Positions 18,741-29,780 are shown, counted from the first letter of the stretch. The stretch: DNA of 61,904 nt from Bacillaceae bacterium SAS-127 (GCA_002261155.1 NKXN01000038.1:1-61904), one strand, 5' to 3'. The notes: generated by a model from the letters alone, not told the origin. Made by a program: numbers and translations.

Positions 18741-19529
18741 TCAAGAAGCCTTATGTTCTAGTCTTAATTTATCTGCGACCATCGCAATAAACTCTGAATT
18801 AGTCGGCTTTGCTTTCGTCATAGAGACCGTATAGCCGAATAAAGTAGAAATGGAATCGATATTTCCACGGCTCCAAGCCACTTCAATCGCATGACGAATC
18901 GCTCGTTCCACTCGACTAGCTGTTGTGTTGTATTTTTTGGCGATGTCAGGATATAATACTTTCGTAATCGAGCCAAGCAATTCAATATCGTTGTACACCA
19001 TTGAAATCGCTTCGCGTAAATACAGATAACCTTTAATGTGAGCAGGTACTCCGATTTCATGAATAATGCTTGTAATACTTGCATCAAGATTGACCGGCTT
19101 TTTCTCCGCTTGTTTGATGACTGAATTTAATGAACGCTGAGACGCTGGATTTTCTGCACCGCTTACTTGACGAATATGGCTAACGAGACTTTCCATATCA
19201 AACGGCTTGAGCATGAAATAGGAAGCGCCAAGATCAACCGCTTTCTTTGTCACATCTTCTTGACCAAATGCTGTTAACATAATCACATTGGGCATTGGAG
19301 ATAAATGAAGGTCTCTCATTTTTTCAAGAACTGCTAAGCCGTCGACATGCGGCATAATAATGTCGAGGATCAACACATTGGCTTTTACCTCTGGCAATAA
19401 ATCTAAACACTCTTGTCCGTTATTCGCCTTTGCCACTACTTCCATATCATTTTGAGAAGAAATATATTCTTCTAATAACTTCACTAGCTCACGATTATCA
19501 TCAACAATAGCTACTTTAATTTTTTTCAA
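18741..19529 (-). CDS. spo0A: Sporulation master regulator Spo0A
   Basis: A 262-residue response regulator. The receiver domain has acidic residues D10/D11 and the phospho-acceptor D56 in [12 protein letters not shown]. The C-terminal effector domain contains the recognition helix [15 protein letters not shown]. Phosphorylated by the phosphorelay, it binds 0A boxes and switches on sporulation. It begins with TTG after GAGGGGGAG. Upstream lie a sigma-H-like promoter and 0A boxes, so autoregulation is likely. It sits downstream of spoIVB as in other Bacilli. Confidence 0.98.
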   Translation of the reverse strand: MKKIKVAIVDDNRELVKLLEEYISSQNDMEVVAKANNGQECLDLLPEVKANVLILDIIMPHVDGLAVLEKMRDLHLSPMPNVIMLTAFGQEDVTKKAVDLGASYFMLKPFDMESLVSHIRQVSGAENPASQRSLNSVIKQAEKKPVNLDASITSIIHEIGVPAHIKGYLYLREAISMVYNDIELLGSITKVLYPDIAKKYNTTASRVERAIRHAIEVAWSRGNIDSISTLFGYTVSMTKAKPTNSEFIAMVADKLRLEHKAS

Positions 19530-19577
19530 AAACGCTCCCCCTCACACTTTTTTACTCCTACAGTATATTCTAATGGT

Positions 19578-19606
19578 TTTTTCGACAAAGAGAAATGAAA
19601 TCCTTT
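19578..19606 (-). promoter_or_regulatory. Candidate sigma-H promoter of spo0A with overlapping 0A box
   Basis: Minus strand AAAGGATTT (19598-19606), 11 nt, then GTCGAAAAA (19578-19586) fits the sigma-H pattern RNAGGAWWW-N11/12-RNNGAATWW with one mismatch. TGTCGAA at 19581-19587 is a perfect 0A box overlapping the -10. A second near-match (TTCGACG on the plus strand) is at 19660-19666. Confidence 0.55.
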
Positions 19607-19675
19607 AATTTTTCCTCTTTTTTTATAATATATATTTTTTCCCTTATTTTTCTTTTGTTTTCGACGATTTTTTTA

Positions 19676-19706
19676 TGTAAAAAACAAGCGAAAGCTTCGC
19701 TTGTTT
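19676..19706 (-). terminator. Terminator of spoIVB
   Basis: AACAAGCGAA/TTCGCTTGTT perfect stem with a short loop, followed by a T run on the minus strand. It overlaps the last codons and stop of spoIVB. Confidence 0.88.
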
Positions 19707-20907
19707 AACTGACCTTTTCTTCCGTTAATGAGATGCCAGCTTCGTTGAGCATCCATTCAATATGAACGCCATATCCTGATGTCGGATCATTGACAAAGAC
19801 GTGAGTCACCGCTCCTATTATTTTATTATTTTGAATAATCGGACTACCACTCATCCCTTGAACAATCCCCCCTGTGCGATCAAGCAGTTTCGGGTCGGTA
19901 ATTTTGATAACCATTCCTTTTGTAGCTGGATGTTTTTGCGGGATCGTACTGACAATTTCGATGTCGTACCACTCCACTTTATTTCCGCTTACAACAGTTA
20001 AAATTTTGGCGGGACCTTCCTTCACTTCATGAGATAAGGCAACTGGGTACGCTTTATTAATGAGTGGATGATGCATCGGCTTTTTTAATTGTCCAAAAAC
20101 GCCATATGGACTATTATTCGTAATATTCCCTAATCGATCTTGACTGTTAGAAAATCGAGCAAGTTTTTCACCTGGGTTCCCATAGCGCCCTTTTTGAATG
20201 GACATGACTGTTGATTGAACAATTTGTCCATCTTGAACGATAATCGGCTTTTTTGTGTCTACATCTGTAATTACATGACCTAGCGCCCCATATTTTTTGG
20301 ATTTCGGTTCATAAAACGTTAATGTACCAATTCCAGCTGCTGAATCACGTATATAAAGACCTAGCTTATACGATTGTTCCTTTTGATCTTTAAGCGGTTT
20401 TAGCTTCGTTTCCAGCTGTTTGTGGTTTCTTTGAATCACAACACTCATCGGTTGATTTCGATCGATCCCTTGAAGAAATGTTCCTACATCTTGCATTTTT
20501 TCTATTTTCTTGCCGTTGATCTTCGTGATTAAGTCACCCACTTGAATGCCAGCCTGCTCTCCTGGTGACTTTTTTCCTTGAGCGGTATCGACTAAATGAT
20601 GACCAACTACTAGCACGCCAATTGTATTCATTTTAATACCAATGGACTGTCCACCTGGAATGACTTTTATTTCTTTTATCGCTGTCGCTCTCTTGTTAGT
20701 TAATGGAAATCCTGCTGATTCGAGCAACTCTTCCTTTTGGCCGATGTTTGTACCCGAAACCGCCGAAATGCTTTCTTCCTTTCGATCATGTAGTTCTTTT
20801 GCATTGACCGGCTGAATAATAAACCAATTCAATAAACAAAATAAAACGGAAACAAGGAGAATTCCACCAGTGGTGTTGTTACATCGTTTGTTGTTCAACT
20901 CCTTCAC
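19705..20907 (-). CDS. spoIVB: SpoIVB serine peptidase (sigma-K checkpoint)
   Basis: About 400 residues. An N-terminal membrane anchor (residues ~14-32) is followed by a PDZ domain (~100-185; [20 protein letters not shown]) and the S55 peptidase domain with GMSGSPI (catalytic serine about 353). Made in the forespore, it is secreted into the intermembrane space and cleaves SpoIVFA to trigger pro-sigma-K processing. Slightly shorter than B. subtilis SpoIVB (about 426). The exact start is uncertain: a GTG here or a TTG three codons later, both close to AGGAGA/AAGGAG. It sits between recN and spo0A as in Bacillus. Confidence 0.95.
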   Translation of the reverse strand: MKELNNKRCNNTTGGILLVSVLFCLLNWFIIQPVNAKELHDRKEESISAVSGTNIGQKEELLESAGFPLTNKRATAIKEIKVIPGGQSIGIKMNTIGVLVVGHHLVDTAQGKKSPGEQAGIQVGDLITKINGKKIEKMQDVGTFLQGIDRNQPMSVVIQRNHKQLETKLKPLKDQKEQSYKLGLYIRDSAAGIGTLTFYEPKSKKYGALGHVITDVDTKKPIIVQDGQIVQSTVMSIQKGRYGNPGEKLARFSNSQDRLGNITNNSPYGVFGQLKKPMHHPLINKAYPVALSHEVKEGPAKILTVVSGNKVEWYDIEIVSTIPQKHPATKGMVIKITDPKLLDRTGGIVQGMSGSPIIQNNKIIGAVTHVFVNDPTSGYGVHIEWMLNEAGISLTEEKVS

Positions 20908-21017
20908 TCTCCTCGCTTCTGAATGAGCCGCTTTGCTGGCTGTACATTTACTTTTTCCTTAGAACGAATCAATTATTACGGAAAAATACTCCCATCATTG
21001 GATAGCTTGCCGTTCAC

Positions 21018-21061
21018 AAAAAAATGGCTGTCCCTCCTTGTTTAGAGAGACAACCATAGTT
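21018..21061 (-). terminator. Terminator of recN
   Basis: Minus-strand ATGGTTGTC...CTC paired with GAG...GACAGCCAT, followed by seven T residues, right after the recN stop. Confidence 0.9.
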
Positions 21062-21062
21062 T

Positions 21063-22772
21063 TTAGCCGTTTTTTAAAGAAGCTGCTAATTCAAGCAGTT
21101 CTTTTGCATGTTGTTTCGTTAAGTCTGTCATTTCGACTCCAGAAATCATTCGTCCGATTTCTTTAATTTTTTCCTCATTCTCAAGCGGCTCCACAAATGT
21201 TTTTGTTCGTCCACCAGTCATTACTTTAGATATGTATAGATGTACATCCGCCATCGCAGCCACTTGTGGCAAATGGGAAATACAAAGGACTTGCGAATGA
21301 ATGGCTACTTGATGAATTTTCTCTCCGATCGCTTGAGCGACTCGACCGCTCACCCCTGTATCCACTTCATCAAAAATAATGGAGGTCACTCCTTGATGCT
21401 TCGAGAAGATTGTCTTCATCGCTAGCATCATTCGCGATAATTCTCCTCCAGAAGCGACTTTAGACAGCGGCTTTAACGGTTCACCCGGATTCGTGGAAAT
21501 ATAAAATTCGACTTCATCTAACCCATCTTTTTTAAAAGACGGGGCTTGCTTCATTCCATCTTCACCATCGATAAGAAATTGAATCTTGAATACGGTTTTA
21601 TCCATGTACAACTGCTTTAACTCATGATGAATCGCATCCTCTAATTTTCCAGCTACTTGTTTGCGCAAATAGCTGAGCTGCTTCCCTTCAAGCAACAAAT
21701 CTTTTTCATGCGCCAATCGATCGTTTTGCAGCTTTTCAATATGCGTTTCTCGATTCGTTAACGTTTCAATTTCCTCTTCAATCTTTCCACCGTACTCCAT
21801 GATCTCTTCAATCGTGCTACCATATTTCCTTTTCAAGACATTAATTTCATTAAGTCTTGTTTCAATCTCATTTAAGCGATTAGGATCAAACTCTAACCCA
21901 TCTAGCGCGGAGCTAATTTGGCGTGATACATCCTCGATCGCATAAAAGCTTTCAGACATCGCTTCATAAAGAGAACGATATTGTTCATCAATTTCGGCAG
22001 CTGTTTCTAGCTGATTCATCGCCAAACCGATCCAATCGAGCCCTTTTCCTTCTCCTTGCAGAGCATTATAACTCGTCTGAGACGATTCATACAATTTCTC
22101 GAAATTGCTCAGTCTTCTTTTTTCTTCTGTTAGCTCTTCATCTTCCCGTAACTTCAGATCCGCTTTTTGAATTTCATTTAGTTGAAATTGAATTAAGTCG
22201 AGACGATGAGCCATTTGCTGTTCGTTTTCGCTTAACTGGCGAATCGCTTTCATCGTTTGTTCATAGCGTTTGAAAATGTCTGTATAATTAGCTTTCGTTG
22301 CTAAAACTTTACTTCCACCAAACTGGTCGAGCAAGTGCAAATGCTGATTCGTATCCATCAGTTCTTGATGCTCGTGCTGACCGTGAATATCAACGAGCGT
22401 CGAACCAATTTCGCGAAGGATAGCAATCGTCACAAGTTTGCCGTTGATTCGACAGACACTTTTGCCATTGGCAGAGATTTCCCTGCGAATGATCACCATC
22501 TCATCCTCTATCTCAATGCCAAATTGCTGAGCTTTTTGGACAGACGGATGATTGGGTCCCTCTATACTAAACATCCCTTCGATTTCAGCTTTTTTCTCTC
22601 CATGGCGAACAAATTCTGACGAGCCGCGTCCACCTGCCAACAAATGGACGGCATCAATAATAATCGATTTACCGGCTCCCGTTTCTCCAGTTAACACAGT
22701 CAAACCTTTTTCTAATGACAGGTTTAATTCTTCAATGATGGCAAAATTGCGTATGGACAATTCCTGTAGCAA
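21063..22772 (-). CDS. recN: DNA repair protein RecN
   Basis: A 569-residue SMC-like ATPase. Walker A GETGAGKS is at ~29-36, a long coiled-coil region spans about 150-390, and the C-terminal ABC signature LSRMMLAMK and Walker B IIFDEVDTGVSG follow. It acts early at double-strand breaks to hold DNA ends. It lies 17 nt downstream of argR, an arrangement conserved across Bacilli. Its terminator separates it from spoIVB. Confidence 0.97.
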   Translation of the reverse strand: MLQELSIRNFAIIEELNLSLEKGLTVLTGETGAGKSIIIDAVHLLAGGRGSSEFVRHGEKKAEIEGMFSIEGPNHPSVQKAQQFGIEIEDEMVIIRREISANGKSVCRINGKLVTIAILREIGSTLVDIHGQHEHQELMDTNQHLHLLDQFGGSKVLATKANYTDIFKRYEQTMKAIRQLSENEQQMAHRLDLIQFQLNEIQKADLKLREDEELTEEKRRLSNFEKLYESSQTSYNALQGEGKGLDWIGLAMNQLETAAEIDEQYRSLYEAMSESFYAIEDVSRQISSALDGLEFDPNRLNEIETRLNEINVLKRKYGSTIEEIMEYGGKIEEEIETLTNRETHIEKLQNDRLAHEKDLLLEGKQLSYLRKQVAGKLEDAIHHELKQLYMDKTVFKIQFLIDGEDGMKQAPSFKKDGLDEVEFYISTNPGEPLKPLSKVASGGELSRMMLAMKTIFSKHQGVTSIIFDEVDTGVSGRVAQAIGEKIHQVAIHSQVLCISHLPQVAAMADVHLYISKVMTGGRTKTFVEPLENEEKIKEIGRMISGVEMTDLTKQHAKELLELAASLKNG

Positions 22773-22789
22773 TGTCTATTCACCTCAAA

Positions 22790-23239
22790 TTAAAGCATTT
22801 CTAAAAAGCGTTCTGAAATAACCGATGTATGCTCAGGGGCACGACAAATAATTAAACAAGTGTCATCTCCGCAAATCGTTCCCATAATTTCGTCCCAATC
22901 GAGGTTGTCGATTAACGCACCGACAGCTTGAGCATTTCCTGGCAAAGTTTTCATAACGACAAAATGACCAGCTGCATCAATGCTGACAAATGCATCCACT
23001 AAAGAACGTTTCAGCTTTTGTAGCGGATTGAAACGCTGATCAGCAGGAAGACTATATTTATAGCGCCCATCCATCAATGGCACTTTCACTAAATGAAGCT
23101 CCTTAATATCTCTTGATACCGTTGCTTGCGTCACGTTATAACCTAAAGTTTTTAAACGATCGACAAGATCATCTTGTGTTTCAATTTCATGGTTAGCAAT
23201 AATTTCTCTAATTTTTATATGACGTTGTCCTTTGTTCAT
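22790..23239 (-). CDS. argR: Arginine repressor ArgR/AhrC
   Basis: A 149-residue regulator. It has an N-terminal winged helix ([27 protein letters not shown]) and a C-terminal arginine-binding and hexamerisation domain with [11 protein letters not shown]. It represses arginine biosynthesis and activates catabolism with arginine as corepressor. It is preceded by a terminator after tlyA, so it has its own promoter region, and is followed directly by recN. Known as ahrC in B. subtilis. Confidence 0.95.
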   Translation of the reverse strand: MNKGQRHIKIREIIANHEIETQDDLVDRLKTLGYNVTQATVSRDIKELHLVKVPLMDGRYKYSLPADQRFNPLQKLKRSLVDAFVSIDAAGHFVVMKTLPGNAQAVGALIDNLDWDEIMGTICGDDTCLIICRAPEHTSVISERFLEML

Positions 23240-23333
23240 CTTATCACCTCAAAAAGCGTATAAATATGCTGTAGTATTCACATTTTATCTTAATTCAATC
23301 CTGATGTATAGTCACTATGTCACATAAAGCATG

Positions 23334-23384
23334 CAAAAAGAGACTGTTTTCAAGATCATTTGTCTTTGAAACAGTCTCTTCTTG
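23334..23384 (-). terminator. Terminator after tlyA
   Basis: A long hairpin (AAGAGACTGTTT paired with AAACAGTCTCTT, interrupted by small mismatches toward the loop) with a T run on the minus strand. It separates the xseA-to-tlyA genes from argR-recN. Confidence 0.88.
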
Positions 23385-23405
23385 TTATCCTTTAAATCGA
23401 ACCCA

Positions 23406-24245
23406 CTATTTATTCGTTTTTTTCTTTAATTGTTCGTGAGCATCATTGACAACAGCATCAACCGTTGTTAATAGTTGATTCTCTCCTGCTTCTTGCGGCT
23501 GCTTAGGCCAATGTAAGTGAATTAAAAATTCAATATTCCCGTCTCCTCCGGTAATCGGAGAGTACGACAAGTCCTTCACATCATATCCAAGCCCTAATGC
23601 TAGCTCAATGATTTTAACGATGACTTCTTTATGAATTTTCGCTTCTCTCACAATCCCTTTTTTACCGACTTGTTCTTTTCCCGCTTCAAATTGCGGTTTA
23701 ATTAAGGCAACGACATCACTTTCTGGAACAAGTAATGTTTTTAACACCGGTAAAATTAAAGATAACGAAATGAATGAGACATCGATCGTCGCGAAATTAG
23801 GCATTCCTTCTTGTAAATCGACTGGTGTGACGTAACGGAAATTCGTTCGCTCCATAACGACGACTCGCTCATCTTGACGAAGCTTCCAAGCAAGTTGATT
23901 ATAGCCAACATCTAGTGCATAGGAAAGCTTTGCCCCGTTTTGTAGTGCACAATCAGTGAATCCACCTGTTGAAGAGCCAATATCAAGCATCGTTTTATCT
24001 TTCACATCAACCTGAAATTCTTGCAATGCTTTTTCAAGCTTTAATCCACCACGACTCACATAACGCAACGTATTTCCTTTAATTTGTAAAGGAGCGTCAG
24101 CAGCAATTTTCTCTCCCGGTTTATCTAGGCGCTCTTCATTGGAGTAAACAAGACCAGCCATCACAGCCCGCTTCGCTTTTTCTCTCGTTTCTATTAATCC
24201 TCTTTCTACAAGAAGTACATCTATTCGTTCTTTCTTTATCTTCAT
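23406..24245 (-). CDS. tlyA: TlyA-family rRNA 2'-O-methyltransferase (YqxC)
   Basis: A 279-residue protein with an N-terminal S4 RNA-binding domain (residues ~1-60) and a C-terminal FtsJ-like methyltransferase domain whose SAM motif is DIGSSTGGFTDC. TlyA enzymes methylate 16S/23S rRNA; in B. subtilis the orthologue is yqxC, and older annotations call it a hemolysin. The chosen ATG starts 3 nt after the dxs stop; an earlier in-frame codon would give a dubious 13-residue extension. The rRNA target is inferred from the family. Confidence 0.9.
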   Translation of the reverse strand: MKIKKERIDVLLVERGLIETREKAKRAVMAGLVYSNEERLDKPGEKIAADAPLQIKGNTLRYVSRGGLKLEKALQEFQVDVKDKTMLDIGSSTGGFTDCALQNGAKLSYALDVGYNQLAWKLRQDERVVVMERTNFRYVTPVDLQEGMPNFATIDVSFISLSLILPVLKTLLVPESDVVALIKPQFEAGKEQVGKKGIVREAKIHKEVIVKIIELALGLGYDVKDLSYSPITGGDGNIEFLIHLHWPKQPQEAGENQLLTTVDAVVNDAHEQLKKKTNK

Positions 24246-24247
24246 GC

Positions 24248-26140
24248 TCAAGCTCTTTTCTGTTTTTTTGGAATCATCGCACATAACTTAGCAACGGCTG
24301 CTTCTTCCGTTAATTCAATTTCTTCTAACAATAAATCGACGCTTCCATGCTCAATGAAACGATCAGGAATTCCCATGCGATCAATGACATGATCATGGTA
24401 TCCGTGGTCATGGGCAAATTCAAGAACTCCGCTTCCGAAGCCTCCTTCAAGCACGGCTTCTTCAATCGTTAAGATTGGCATATCAGCATTTAAGATACTT
24501 AATAGCATCTCTTCATCCATTGGTTTAATAAAACGAGCATTGACGACCTTCACGGAAATTCCTTGTTTTTCCGCTTGCTCTGCTGCTTTCATTGCCATCG
24601 GAATCGTTGTACCGAATGTTAAAATAGCTATATCCTGACCTTCTTTCAACACTTCCCAAGAACCAATCGGAATTTCCTTCAATTGTTCGTCCATCGGCAC
24701 ACCAAGTCCATTGCCTCGCGGAAAGCGCATCGCAATCGGACCGTCGTTGTATTGAAAAGCTGTGTATACGAGGTGCTGTCCCTCATTCTCATCTTTTGGC
24801 ATCATCAATACCATATTAGGCAGGTGACGTAAAAAGGCAATATCGAATACTCCTTGATGCGTTTCACCATCTGCACCTACAAGACCTGCTCGATCAATAC
24901 CGATAAATACATTTAAATTCGGTCGACAAATATCATGAACCACTTGATCGTAAGCTCGCTGTAAAAACGTCGAATAAATGGCGAGAAACGGTTTCATCCC
25001 TTGCGTCGCAAGCCCTGCTGCTACTGTCGCGGCATGCTGCTCTGCAATCCCTACATCATGCATCCGATCAGGAAATTCCTCGGCAAATCCCAATAGCTTA
25101 GAACCAACAGGCATGGCCGGTGTAATAGCGACAACCCGATCATCGGTACGAGCAATTTTTCGAGCCGTTTCGCTTACAAGTGCACTCCAAGCAGGAGGCT
25201 GATTCACAGGTTTTATAATCGTACCCGTTTCCATTTTATATGGACCGGTTCCATGCCATGTTCCTTTCGTATCTAACTCGGCTGGACGATAACCTTTTCC
25301 TTTCTTCGTCAACACATGAAGAATGACAGGTCCTTCTACTTTTTTGGCATATTGTAACTGTTCTAACAAATCTTCAAAATTATGACCATCAATTGGGCCA
25401 AGATACGTAAAGCCCATTTCTTCAAAAAACATACCTGATACAAATAAATACTTTAAGCTATCTTTTAACCGTTCGGCTGTGTGAGCCATCTTTCCACCAA
25501 CAGCTGGAATCTTTTTCAGTAAGCTTTCAAGTTCATCTTTCACCCAGTTATACTTACCAGCTGTTCGCAAACGTCCTAGCATTTGATGAAGCGCTCCAAC
25601 GTTGGGAGCGATGGACATCTCATTATCGTTTAAAATCACAATCATATTCGTTTTTTCGTGTCCGATATGATTCAACGCTTCAAGAGCCATTCCTCCGGTT
25701 AATGCACCATCACCAATAACTGGAATAACATGAGATTGTTCTTTCTTCAAATCTCTCGCAATCGCCATTCCCATTGCTGCTGATAAAGATGTTGAGCTAT
25801 GTCCAGTTTCCCATACATCGTGCTCACTTTCCGAGCATTTAGGAAAACCGCACAATCCTTTGTACTGACGAAGAGTATCGAATTGTCCTGCACGTCCTGT
25901 TAATATTTTATGAACATACGACTGATGTCCAACATCCCATAAAATTTTATCGACAGGACTTTGAAAGCAACGATGCAATGCAATCGTTAACTCTACCACG
26001 CCAAGGTTCGGTCCGATATGACCTCCCGTTTTCGATAAATTTTCGATTAAAAATTGACGAATATCTGCACTTAACTCATTTAATTCATCTATGGACATGT
26101 TTTTCAAAAAAGTAGGGTCTTTAATTGATAATAGATCCAA
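24248..26140 (-). CDS. dxs: 1-deoxy-D-xylulose-5-phosphate synthase
   Basis: A 630-residue thiamine-diphosphate enzyme that condenses pyruvate and glyceraldehyde 3-phosphate, the first step of the MEP isoprenoid pathway. The TPP motif [18 protein letters not shown] is clear, as are the later transketolase domains ([13 protein letters not shown]). I prefer the TTG at 26140, which gives MDLLS as in B. subtilis and has GTGAG 8 nt upstream; a GTG three codons earlier is possible. It follows ispA, giving two isoprenoid genes in tandem. Confidence 0.95.
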   Translation of the reverse strand: MDLLSIKDPTFLKNMSIDELNELSADIRQFLIENLSKTGGHIGPNLGVVELTIALHRCFQSPVDKILWDVGHQSYVHKILTGRAGQFDTLRQYKGLCGFPKCSESEHDVWETGHSSTSLSAAMGMAIARDLKKEQSHVIPVIGDGALTGGMALEALNHIGHEKTNMIVILNDNEMSIAPNVGALHQMLGRLRTAGKYNWVKDELESLLKKIPAVGGKMAHTAERLKDSLKYLFVSGMFFEEMGFTYLGPIDGHNFEDLLEQLQYAKKVEGPVILHVLTKKGKGYRPAELDTKGTWHGTGPYKMETGTIIKPVNQPPAWSALVSETARKIARTDDRVVAITPAMPVGSKLLGFAEEFPDRMHDVGIAEQHAATVAAGLATQGMKPFLAIYSTFLQRAYDQVVHDICRPNLNVFIGIDRAGLVGADGETHQGVFDIAFLRHLPNMVLMMPKDENEGQHLVYTAFQYNDGPIAMRFPRGNGLGVPMDEQLKEIPIGSWEVLKEGQDIAILTFGTTIPMAMKAAEQAEKQGISVKVVNARFIKPMDEEMLLSILNADMPILTIEEAVLEGGFGSGVLEFAHDHGYHDHVIDRMGIPDRFIEHGSVDLLLEEIELTEEAAVAKLCAMIPKKQKRA

Positions 26141-26295
26141 TAGGATCACTCACTTTCATTACTGTGTCATTTGTCACTTTGACTTTATTATAACGTGCTC
26201 GATTTTTTCTACAACTTTTTACTTTAAGTGACTTTGAAAAAATAGCCGCTAACACTATGGCGTGATAACGGCAAGTTAATAAAAATAGTACTAAT

Positions 26296-26324
26296 ATTAT
26301 ACCATATGTCGCAAATTACAACAA
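26296..26324 (-). promoter_or_regulatory. Sigma-A promoter of dxs
   Basis: Minus strand TTGTTG, 17 nt, TATAAT in the ispA-dxs gap. The -10 and the spacing are perfect. dxs can therefore be transcribed independently of the upstream xseA-ispA genes. Confidence 0.7.
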
Positions 26325-26337
26325 TTTTAGTCACTTT

Positions 26338-27219
26338 TCACTGATCTCGATGAGCAATTAAATGAGCTAGCTCTTTCAAAAGTTCAGCATCCGTATTCGT
26401 TTTTTCTATCGCTTGAAGCGCTTCTGTTAAATGTTCTTGAAGCTTCTCTTTCGCACCTTCAAGCGTCAGTAAAGATGGGTATGTGCTCTTCTGTTTATTC
26501 ACATCGCTACCGATTCGTTTGCCAATCTTTTCTTCTGAGCCTTCCACGTCTAATATATCGTCTTGAATTTGAAAAGCAAGCCCAACATGATTGGCATATG
26601 TTTGAAAGTGCTGCAATTGTGCTTCTGTTGCTCCTGACAAAAAGGCCCCTGCCATCACACTAAACTCTAACAGTCGTCCCGTTTTATGCTTATGGATATA
26701 TTCAAGCTCCTCTAAAGTCAGTTGTTTCTTTTCTCCTTCCATATCGGCCATTTGGCCTCCAACCATACCGGCAGGACCAGCCGCTTGAGACAACCAATCC
26801 ATCAACCACACTTTTTGGTCATTGGAATATACTTTTGATTGAGCGATCACTTTAAAAGCATGAGTTAATAAGGCGTCTCCCGCTAATATAGCCGTCGCTT
26901 CACCGAACACTTTATGGTTAGTTGGCTTGCCCCGACGTAGATCATCGTCATCCATGCTCGGTAAGTCATCATGAATTAAGGAATACGTATGAATCATTTC
27001 TAAAGCGGCGGCGGCTTCCATTCCGATCAATGTTTCTTTTCGAAAAGCAGCGACGGTCGCAAACAATAACATCGGGCGAAGTCTTTTTCCGCCTGCTTGA
27101 AGAGAATAATCCATTGCTTGTATTAATATGTCCGGAGCTGTGATTGTAGAAATGATTGTGTGTAATTTTGTTTCAAGTTCTGTTTTATGTGCATCTATAA
27201 ATCCTGATAATTGGGTCAC
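26338..27219 (-). CDS. ispA: Farnesyl/geranyl diphosphate synthase
   Basis: A 293-residue trans-isoprenyl diphosphate synthase. The first aspartate-rich motif DDLPSMDDDD and the second motif QDDILDVEG bind magnesium-diphosphate. It condenses IPP with DMAPP/GPP to farnesyl diphosphate for quinone, undecaprenyl and other lipids. The start is a GTG preceded by AGGGGG at good spacing, 4 nt after the xseB stop; upstream in-frame ATGs lie inside xseB. In B. subtilis the gene is ispA (yqiD). Confidence 0.93.
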   Translation of the reverse strand: MTQLSGFIDAHKTELETKLHTIISTITAPDILIQAMDYSLQAGGKRLRPMLLFATVAAFRKETLIGMEAAAALEMIHTYSLIHDDLPSMDDDDLRRGKPTNHKVFGEATAILAGDALLTHAFKVIAQSKVYSNDQKVWLMDWLSQAAGPAGMVGGQMADMEGEKKQLTLEELEYIHKHKTGRLLEFSVMAGAFLSGATEAQLQHFQTYANHVGLAFQIQDDILDVEGSEEKIGKRIGSDVNKQKSTYPSLLTLEGAKEKLQEHLTEALQAIEKTNTDAELLKELAHLIAHRDQ

Positions 27220-27223
27220 TATA

Positions 27224-27451
27224 TTATTCCCCCTCATGAACAACGAAATCCTGTTCTCCATCTTCCGTCATTAATTTTGCTAGTTGATCTTCTGCATTGA
27301 CTAACTTTTCATGACAAAAAGCGGATAACTCCATTCCTTTTTGATAATAACTCAATGCTTCTTCTAACGGAACGTCGCCTTCTTCCAATTTTGTCACAAT
27401 CGACTCTAGCTGATCCATCGCTTCTTCAAAACTAAGTTTTTTATTCTCCAT
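27224..27451 (-). CDS. xseB: Exodeoxyribonuclease VII small subunit
   Basis: A 75-residue helical protein starting [19 protein letters not shown], the XseB signature. It binds XseA to form the single-strand-specific exonuclease VII. It overlaps the xseA 3' end by 11 nt, and the GGAGG site lies within xseA, implying coupled translation. Confidence 0.95.
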   Translation of the reverse strand: MENKKLSFEEAMDQLESIVTKLEEGDVPLEEALSYYQKGMELSAFCHEKLVNAEDQLAKLMTEDGEQDFVVHEGE

Positions 27452-28796
27452 TTTTATCCTCCTCCATCGATTGAATTTGACAATACAAACTCCCATCGGA
27501 CAACCGTACTCTCAGTTCTTCGCCCACTTTAGCATCTGTCGTTGATTTTACTAATTGATTGTCAGCGGTATAAGTGAGACTATATCCTCTTTCCATCACT
27601 TTTAACGGACTTAATGCATGAAGCAAAGATACCTTTCGTTTGAATTCATCTTCTTTACGGCTAAATACAGCTTGCATCTGTCGAATTAGGCTCATTTTTA
27701 ATCGATCCACCTCGACCCCAGACTCATGAATTTTTTTCCCAGGGTGACTTCTTCGTAACCGATTGGTCAGCTCATTGATTCGAATATGAGTCTGTTTCAA
27801 GTAAAGAGCCTGTTCTCTAACCAACTTTTCAGTTAATCGATCAAGTCGTTCCGCTTGTTGACGATACAACGTCTCTGGATTGCGCATAATATAAGAGCCT
27901 TTGACAGTTTCATATCGTTTTCTTTCCCGCCGAATCTTTTCTGACATCGCTCGAATTAAGCGTGTTTTTCTTGTGGCTACTTTTTCGACAACTTCTTCGA
28001 TATGCGGTACAGCAAGCTCTGCTCCACCCGTTGGTGTCGGTGCTCTCATATCCGCAACAAAATCAGCAATCGTGACATCTGTTTCATGGCCGACAGCTGA
28101 GATGATCGGTATTTGTGAAGCACTAATTGCTAAAGCTACTTGCTCTTCGTTAAAGGCCCAAAGCTCCTCAATTGAGCCGCCTCCACGTCCGACAATTAAC
28201 ACCTCTGCCCGACCATCATGATTAGCTCTTTCAATCGCTGATACAATCGAAGGAGCAGCGTTCTCTCCTTGAACAAGGGCTGGGTAGACGAGCATTTGGG
28301 CAACTGGATAACGCCTTTTAATCGTTGTAATAATATCTCTCACCGCTGCTCCTGTTGGTGAGGTAATAATCCCAATCACTTTAGGATAGACAGGCAATGG
28401 ACGTTTTTTATCAACATCAAACAATCCTTCTTTTTCCAATCGGTTCTTTAGCTGTTCAAACGCAAGATAAAGATCGCCGATTCCATCCGGTTGCATCGCC
28501 TTCACATACATTTGGTATTGACCGCCTGCTTCATAAACGGTGATATCTCCCTTGATTAACACTTGCATCCCGTTTTCCGGCTTAAACTTTAACGATCGAT
28601 TGGCGGAGGAAAACATAACCGCCAACATCCGAGCTTGATCATCTTTTAAAGTAAAGTACATATGTCCGCTAGAGTGCATTTTAAAGTTAGAAATCTCTCC
28701 TTTAACAAGCACATTGGTCAAATGCGGATCGGCATCGAATTTTCGTTTTATGTATTTCGTTAACGCTTTAACTGTTAAATAGCGTTGAACATCCAT
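27441..28796 (-). CDS. xseA: Exodeoxyribonuclease VII large subunit
   Basis: A 451-residue protein with an N-terminal OB-fold (residues ~1-100), a central nuclease domain containing [14 protein letters not shown], the [14 protein letters not shown] segment near residue 275, and a long coiled-coil C-terminal region. It is the catalytic subunit of ExoVII. The second ATG is used because AAAGGTGG is 8 nt upstream of it. First gene of the xseA-xseB-ispA-dxs-tlyA group. Confidence 0.95.
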   Translation of the reverse strand: MDVQRYLTVKALTKYIKRKFDADPHLTNVLVKGEISNFKMHSSGHMYFTLKDDQARMLAVMFSSANRSLKFKPENGMQVLIKGDITVYEAGGQYQMYVKAMQPDGIGDLYLAFEQLKNRLEKEGLFDVDKKRPLPVYPKVIGIITSPTGAAVRDIITTIKRRYPVAQMLVYPALVQGENAAPSIVSAIERANHDGRAEVLIVGRGGGSIEELWAFNEEQVALAISASQIPIISAVGHETDVTIADFVADMRAPTPTGGAELAVPHIEEVVEKVATRKTRLIRAMSEKIRRERKRYETVKGSYIMRNPETLYRQQAERLDRLTEKLVREQALYLKQTHIRINELTNRLRRSHPGKKIHESGVEVDRLKMSLIRQMQAVFSRKEDEFKRKVSLLHALSPLKVMERGYSLTYTADNQLVKSTTDAKVGEELRVRLSDGSLYCQIQSMEEDKNGE

Positions 28797-28824
28797 CTTC
28801 CATTCCACCTTTTTTTGGTCAAGC

Positions 28825-28868
28825 TAAAAAGCTGCCTCCCCATTATAACATGTTCGGGAGGCAGCTTC
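28825..28868 (-). terminator. Terminator of folD
   Basis: AAGCTGCCTCC/GGAGGCAGCTT perfect 11-bp stem followed by TTTT on the minus strand, between folD and xseA. The loop includes TATAAT, which could double as a -10 for xseA. Confidence 0.85.
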
Positions 28869-28883
28869 GGCATTTCAAACTGC

Positions 28884-29750
28884 TTATTTAGATACCACCA
28901 TCGCTGCTTTTTGTTTCGCAGATTGCACAGTATTAAATAATAACATCGTAATCGTCATTGGACCTACACCACCTGGAACTGGTGTAATCGCACTTGCCAC
29001 TTCTTTGGCACTTTCGAAATCAACATCGCCACAAAGTTTGCCATTCTCATCGCGGTTCATTCCGACGTCGATCACAATCGCTCCTGGCTTGAAATCTTCT
29101 GCCTTTAAAAATTTCGCTTTACCAACAGCGGCGACCACTACATCTGCCTGCTTTGTAAAAGAAGAAAGGTCTTTCGTTCTCGAATGACAAACCGTCACTG
29201 TCGCACTCTCTTTTAAAGAAAGTAACGCGGCTGGTTTACCAACGATGTTGCTGCGACCGACAACGACGACATGCTTGCCTTCTAAAGAAATATTTTCTTT
29301 TTCAAGCATTTTCATAATGCCATAAGGCGTGCAAGAATAGAAAGCTTCTTTCCCGATCGACATTTTCCCTACATTGACTGGATGAAAACCATCTACATCC
29401 TTTTCAGGAGCAATCGCATCGATCACTTTGTCTTCTGAAATATGAGAAGGTAATGGCAATTGAACAAGAATGCCGTGAATATGTTCATCCTCGTTCAACT
29501 CTTGCACTTTTTCAAGCAATTCCGCTTCTGTAAGGTCGGCTGGATAGCGATAGATTTCTGAATGGATCCCTACCTCTGCACAACCTTTGTCTTTATTTCT
29601 GACATATGTTTGTGAAGCTTGATCTTCCCCAACTAAAATAACCGCTAAGCCCGGAGTGACTCCTTTTTGCTTTAACGCTTCAATTTCTCCCTTTAATTCT
29701 TGACGAATATCTTTCGCAATTTGTTTACCATCGATGATTGTTGCTGTCAT
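28884..29750 (-). CDS. folD: Bifunctional methylenetetrahydrofolate dehydrogenase/cyclohydrolase
   Basis: A 288-residue FolD, the typical family length. It contains the catalytic lysine segment [12 protein letters not shown], the PLPSHI motif and the Rossmann signature [11 protein letters not shown]. It interconverts 5,10-methylene- and 10-formyl-tetrahydrofolate. The start is the ATG after GGGGGAAA; an upstream in-frame codon lacks a ribosome site. It lies 30 nt downstream of nusB and is linked by one-carbon metabolism to the glycine cleavage genes later in the window. Confidence 0.96.
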   Translation of the reverse strand: MTATIIDGKQIAKDIRQELKGEIEALKQKGVTPGLAVILVGEDQASQTYVRNKDKGCAEVGIHSEIYRYPADLTEAELLEKVQELNEDEHIHGILVQLPLPSHISEDKVIDAIAPEKDVDGFHPVNVGKMSIGKEAFYSCTPYGIMKMLEKENISLEGKHVVVVGRSNIVGKPAALLSLKESATVTVCHSRTKDLSSFTKQADVVVAAVGKAKFLKAEDFKPGAIVIDVGMNRDENGKLCGDVDFESAKEVASAITPVPGGVGPMTITMLLFNTVQSAKQKAAMVVSK

Positions 29751-29780
29751 GATTGTTTCCCCCTTGTTAATCATTCGTTA

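Noticed and set aside
23240-23333. ARG box autoregulating argR
   Set aside because: Partial matches such as GTGAATAC are present but no complete 18-bp ARG box could be identified.
26141-26337. Possible OLE RNA between ispA and dxs, its usual locus in extremophilic Firmicutes
   Set aside because: The gap is only about 200 nt and holds a sigma-A promoter and A/T-rich sequence; OLE RNA is about 600 nt and no companion protein gene is present.
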